NCBI GenBank assembly: GCA_965216695.1
Contig: OZ244212.1
Location: forward strand, 2,790,001-2,854,000
Length of the DNA stretch: 64,000 nt
DNA from: G965216695 sp965216695
GTDB lineage: Bacteria; Pseudomonadota; Gammaproteobacteria; Pseudomonadales; Azotimanducaceae
Reading direction: 5' to 3'
The position numbers were made by a program, and so were the translations under genes. Below are positions 63,239 to 64,000 of this stretch, piece by piece; positions within the stretch are counted from its first letter, which is position 1; each line of letters starts with the position of its first letter. The notes under the pieces are model-generated. The model ran no database searches, had not been told where the DNA came from, and saw only the letters and a program-made list of their open reading frames with translations.

Positions 63239-64000
63239 CACCTACACCCTATGATACGGGTCTGGAACCCAACGCAGCCAACCATCAACCGCTGACGCCG
63301 TTGGGGTTTCTGGAACGCGCCGCGAGCGTGTTTCCGGAACAGGTCGCGATCATCCACGGTGCGCAGCGGTTCAACTACCGGGAGTTCTACGCGCGGTGCC
63401 GGCGGCTGGCCTCTTCGCTCAATGCGTTCGGGCTCGGCCGGGGTGACACGGTATCGGTAATGCTAGCCAACACGCCGGCGATGCTCGAAGCACACTACGG
63501 CGTGCCGATGGCGGGTTGCGTGTTGCACTCGATCAACACGCGACTCGATGCCGCGGTGGTTGCGTTCCAACTGGAGCATGCAGAGAGTCGGGTGCTGATC
63601 ACAGACCGGGAGTTCTCCGCCACCGTCCAGGAGGCGCTGTCCGCGGCCAGCGTGAAACCGCTGGTGATCGACTACGATGATCCGGAGTTTCCGCAGCAGG
63701 GTTCGCTGCTTGGCGGAATGGAGTACGAAACCTTCCTCGATCGGGGCGATCCGGATTTTTCCTGGCTGCGGCCGCGCGACGAGTGGGACGCAATCTCGTT
63801 GAACTACACGTCGGGTACCACCGGTAACCCGAAGGGAGTGGTGTATCACCACCGCGGCGCTTACCTGCTGGGGCAGGGCAACGTGCTTTCGGCGAGTATG
63901 CCCAAGGGCGCCGTCTACCTGTGGACGCTGCCGATGTTTCACTGCAATGGCTGGTGCTTTCCGTGGACGCTGTCGGTGATTGCCGGTACCCACGTCTGCT
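63235..64000 (+). CDS. AMP-binding acyl-CoA synthetase, 3' partial
   Basis: The first 255 residues of an adenylate-forming ligase, cut by the window end. TPLGFLERAASVFPEQVAII begins the fold, VMLANTPAMLEAHYGVPMAGCVLHSINTRLD is typical of medium/long-chain acyl-CoA synthetases, and LNYTSGTTGNPKGVVYHHRG is the ATP-binding P-loop. LPMFHCNGWCFPW further suits the AlkK/DmdB branch. It activates a carboxylic acid to its CoA thioester; the substrate is unknown. Start ATG at 63235 overlaps the preceding gene by 4 nt. Confidence 0.9.
   Translation, partial: MTPTPYDTGLEPNAANHQPLTPLGFLERAASVFPEQVAIIHGAQRFNYREFYARCRRLASSLNAFGLGRGDTVSVMLANTPAMLEAHYGVPMAGCVLHSINTRLDAAVVAFQLEHAESRVLITDREFSATVQEALSAASVKPLVIDYDDPEFPQQGSLLGGMEYETFLDRGDPDFSWLRPRDEWDAISLNYTSGTTGNPKGVVYHHRGAYLLGQGNVLSASMPKGAVYLWTLPMFHCNGWCFPWTLSVIAGTHVC

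Overview
This 64 kb window is chromosomal DNA from a gammaproteobacterium. The evidence is gene order as much as gene content: zapA / 6S RNA / fthC, ygfB-pepP-ubiH-gcvTHP, rppH-ptsP-lgt-thyA-folA, gshB-tonB-algH-ruvX, and a pilGHIJ-chpA-chpC twitching chemosensory cluster placed divergently from gshB. The GC content is moderately high and GTG/TTG starts are common. I cannot assign a genus. Nothing suggests a plasmid or phage.

Region 1 (1 to about 16.6 kb) is accessory and looks turned over. The first 6.7 kb is visibly more AT-rich than the rest. It holds a cut-off HSL-type esterase, a wrecked IS91-family transposase, a small lipoprotein, a 3'-truncated nucleoside hydrolase, and a divergent DinB/MarR pair with a perfect palindrome over the MarR promoter. 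A penicillin-acylase-family enzyme follows, then the C-terminal remnant of a TetR regulator. From 6.7 to 12.2 kb lies a compact set of exported proteins: an autotransporter-type beta-barrel, an OmpA-like protein, a DUF4384 lipoprotein, a small cysteine-containing secreted protein, and a secreted metacaspase with its own C-terminal DUF4384-like domain. The two divergent promoter regions in this set carry the same motif (GTATCCC, 8 nt, GGGATG), which suggests co-regulation. This is the best candidate for an undescribed system in the window. It is followed by an MFS transporter and a TonB-dependent receptor gene interrupted by two in-frame nonsense codons.

Region 2 (16.7 to 29.0 kb) is core: ruvX, algH, tonB and gshB on the minus strand, then the plus-strand chemosensory system. 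That system has two response regulators (PilG, PilH), PilI, a PilJ with almost no periplasmic domain, the 2058-residue hybrid kinase ChpA, and a ChpC-like CheW protein.

Region 3 (29.0 to 41.5 kb) is central metabolism: metK-metF-rsmE on the minus strand, tkt-pgk-fba on the plus strand, a lysophospholipase-like hydrolase, a GlcD-type FAD oxidase, rpiA, ilvA and def.

Region 4 (41.4 to 53.8 kb) starts with a 198-bp foldback repeat that fills the gap between fthC and def. Next come fthC, 6S RNA, zapA and a zapB-like gene on the minus strand. The plus strand then has ygfB-pepP-ubiH and the glycine cleavage operon gcvT-gcvH-gcvPA-gcvPB, which overlaps an exported PHP-domain metallohydrolase gene.

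Region 5 (53.8 to 64.0 kb) has a DUF255 thioredoxin-domain protein, rppH-ptsP, an NRDE protein, lgt, thyA, folA, a small unknown protein, an NAD-kinase-like protein, and an acyl-CoA synthetase cut by the window edge. No CRISPR array, tRNA, rRNA or intact insertion sequence was seen.
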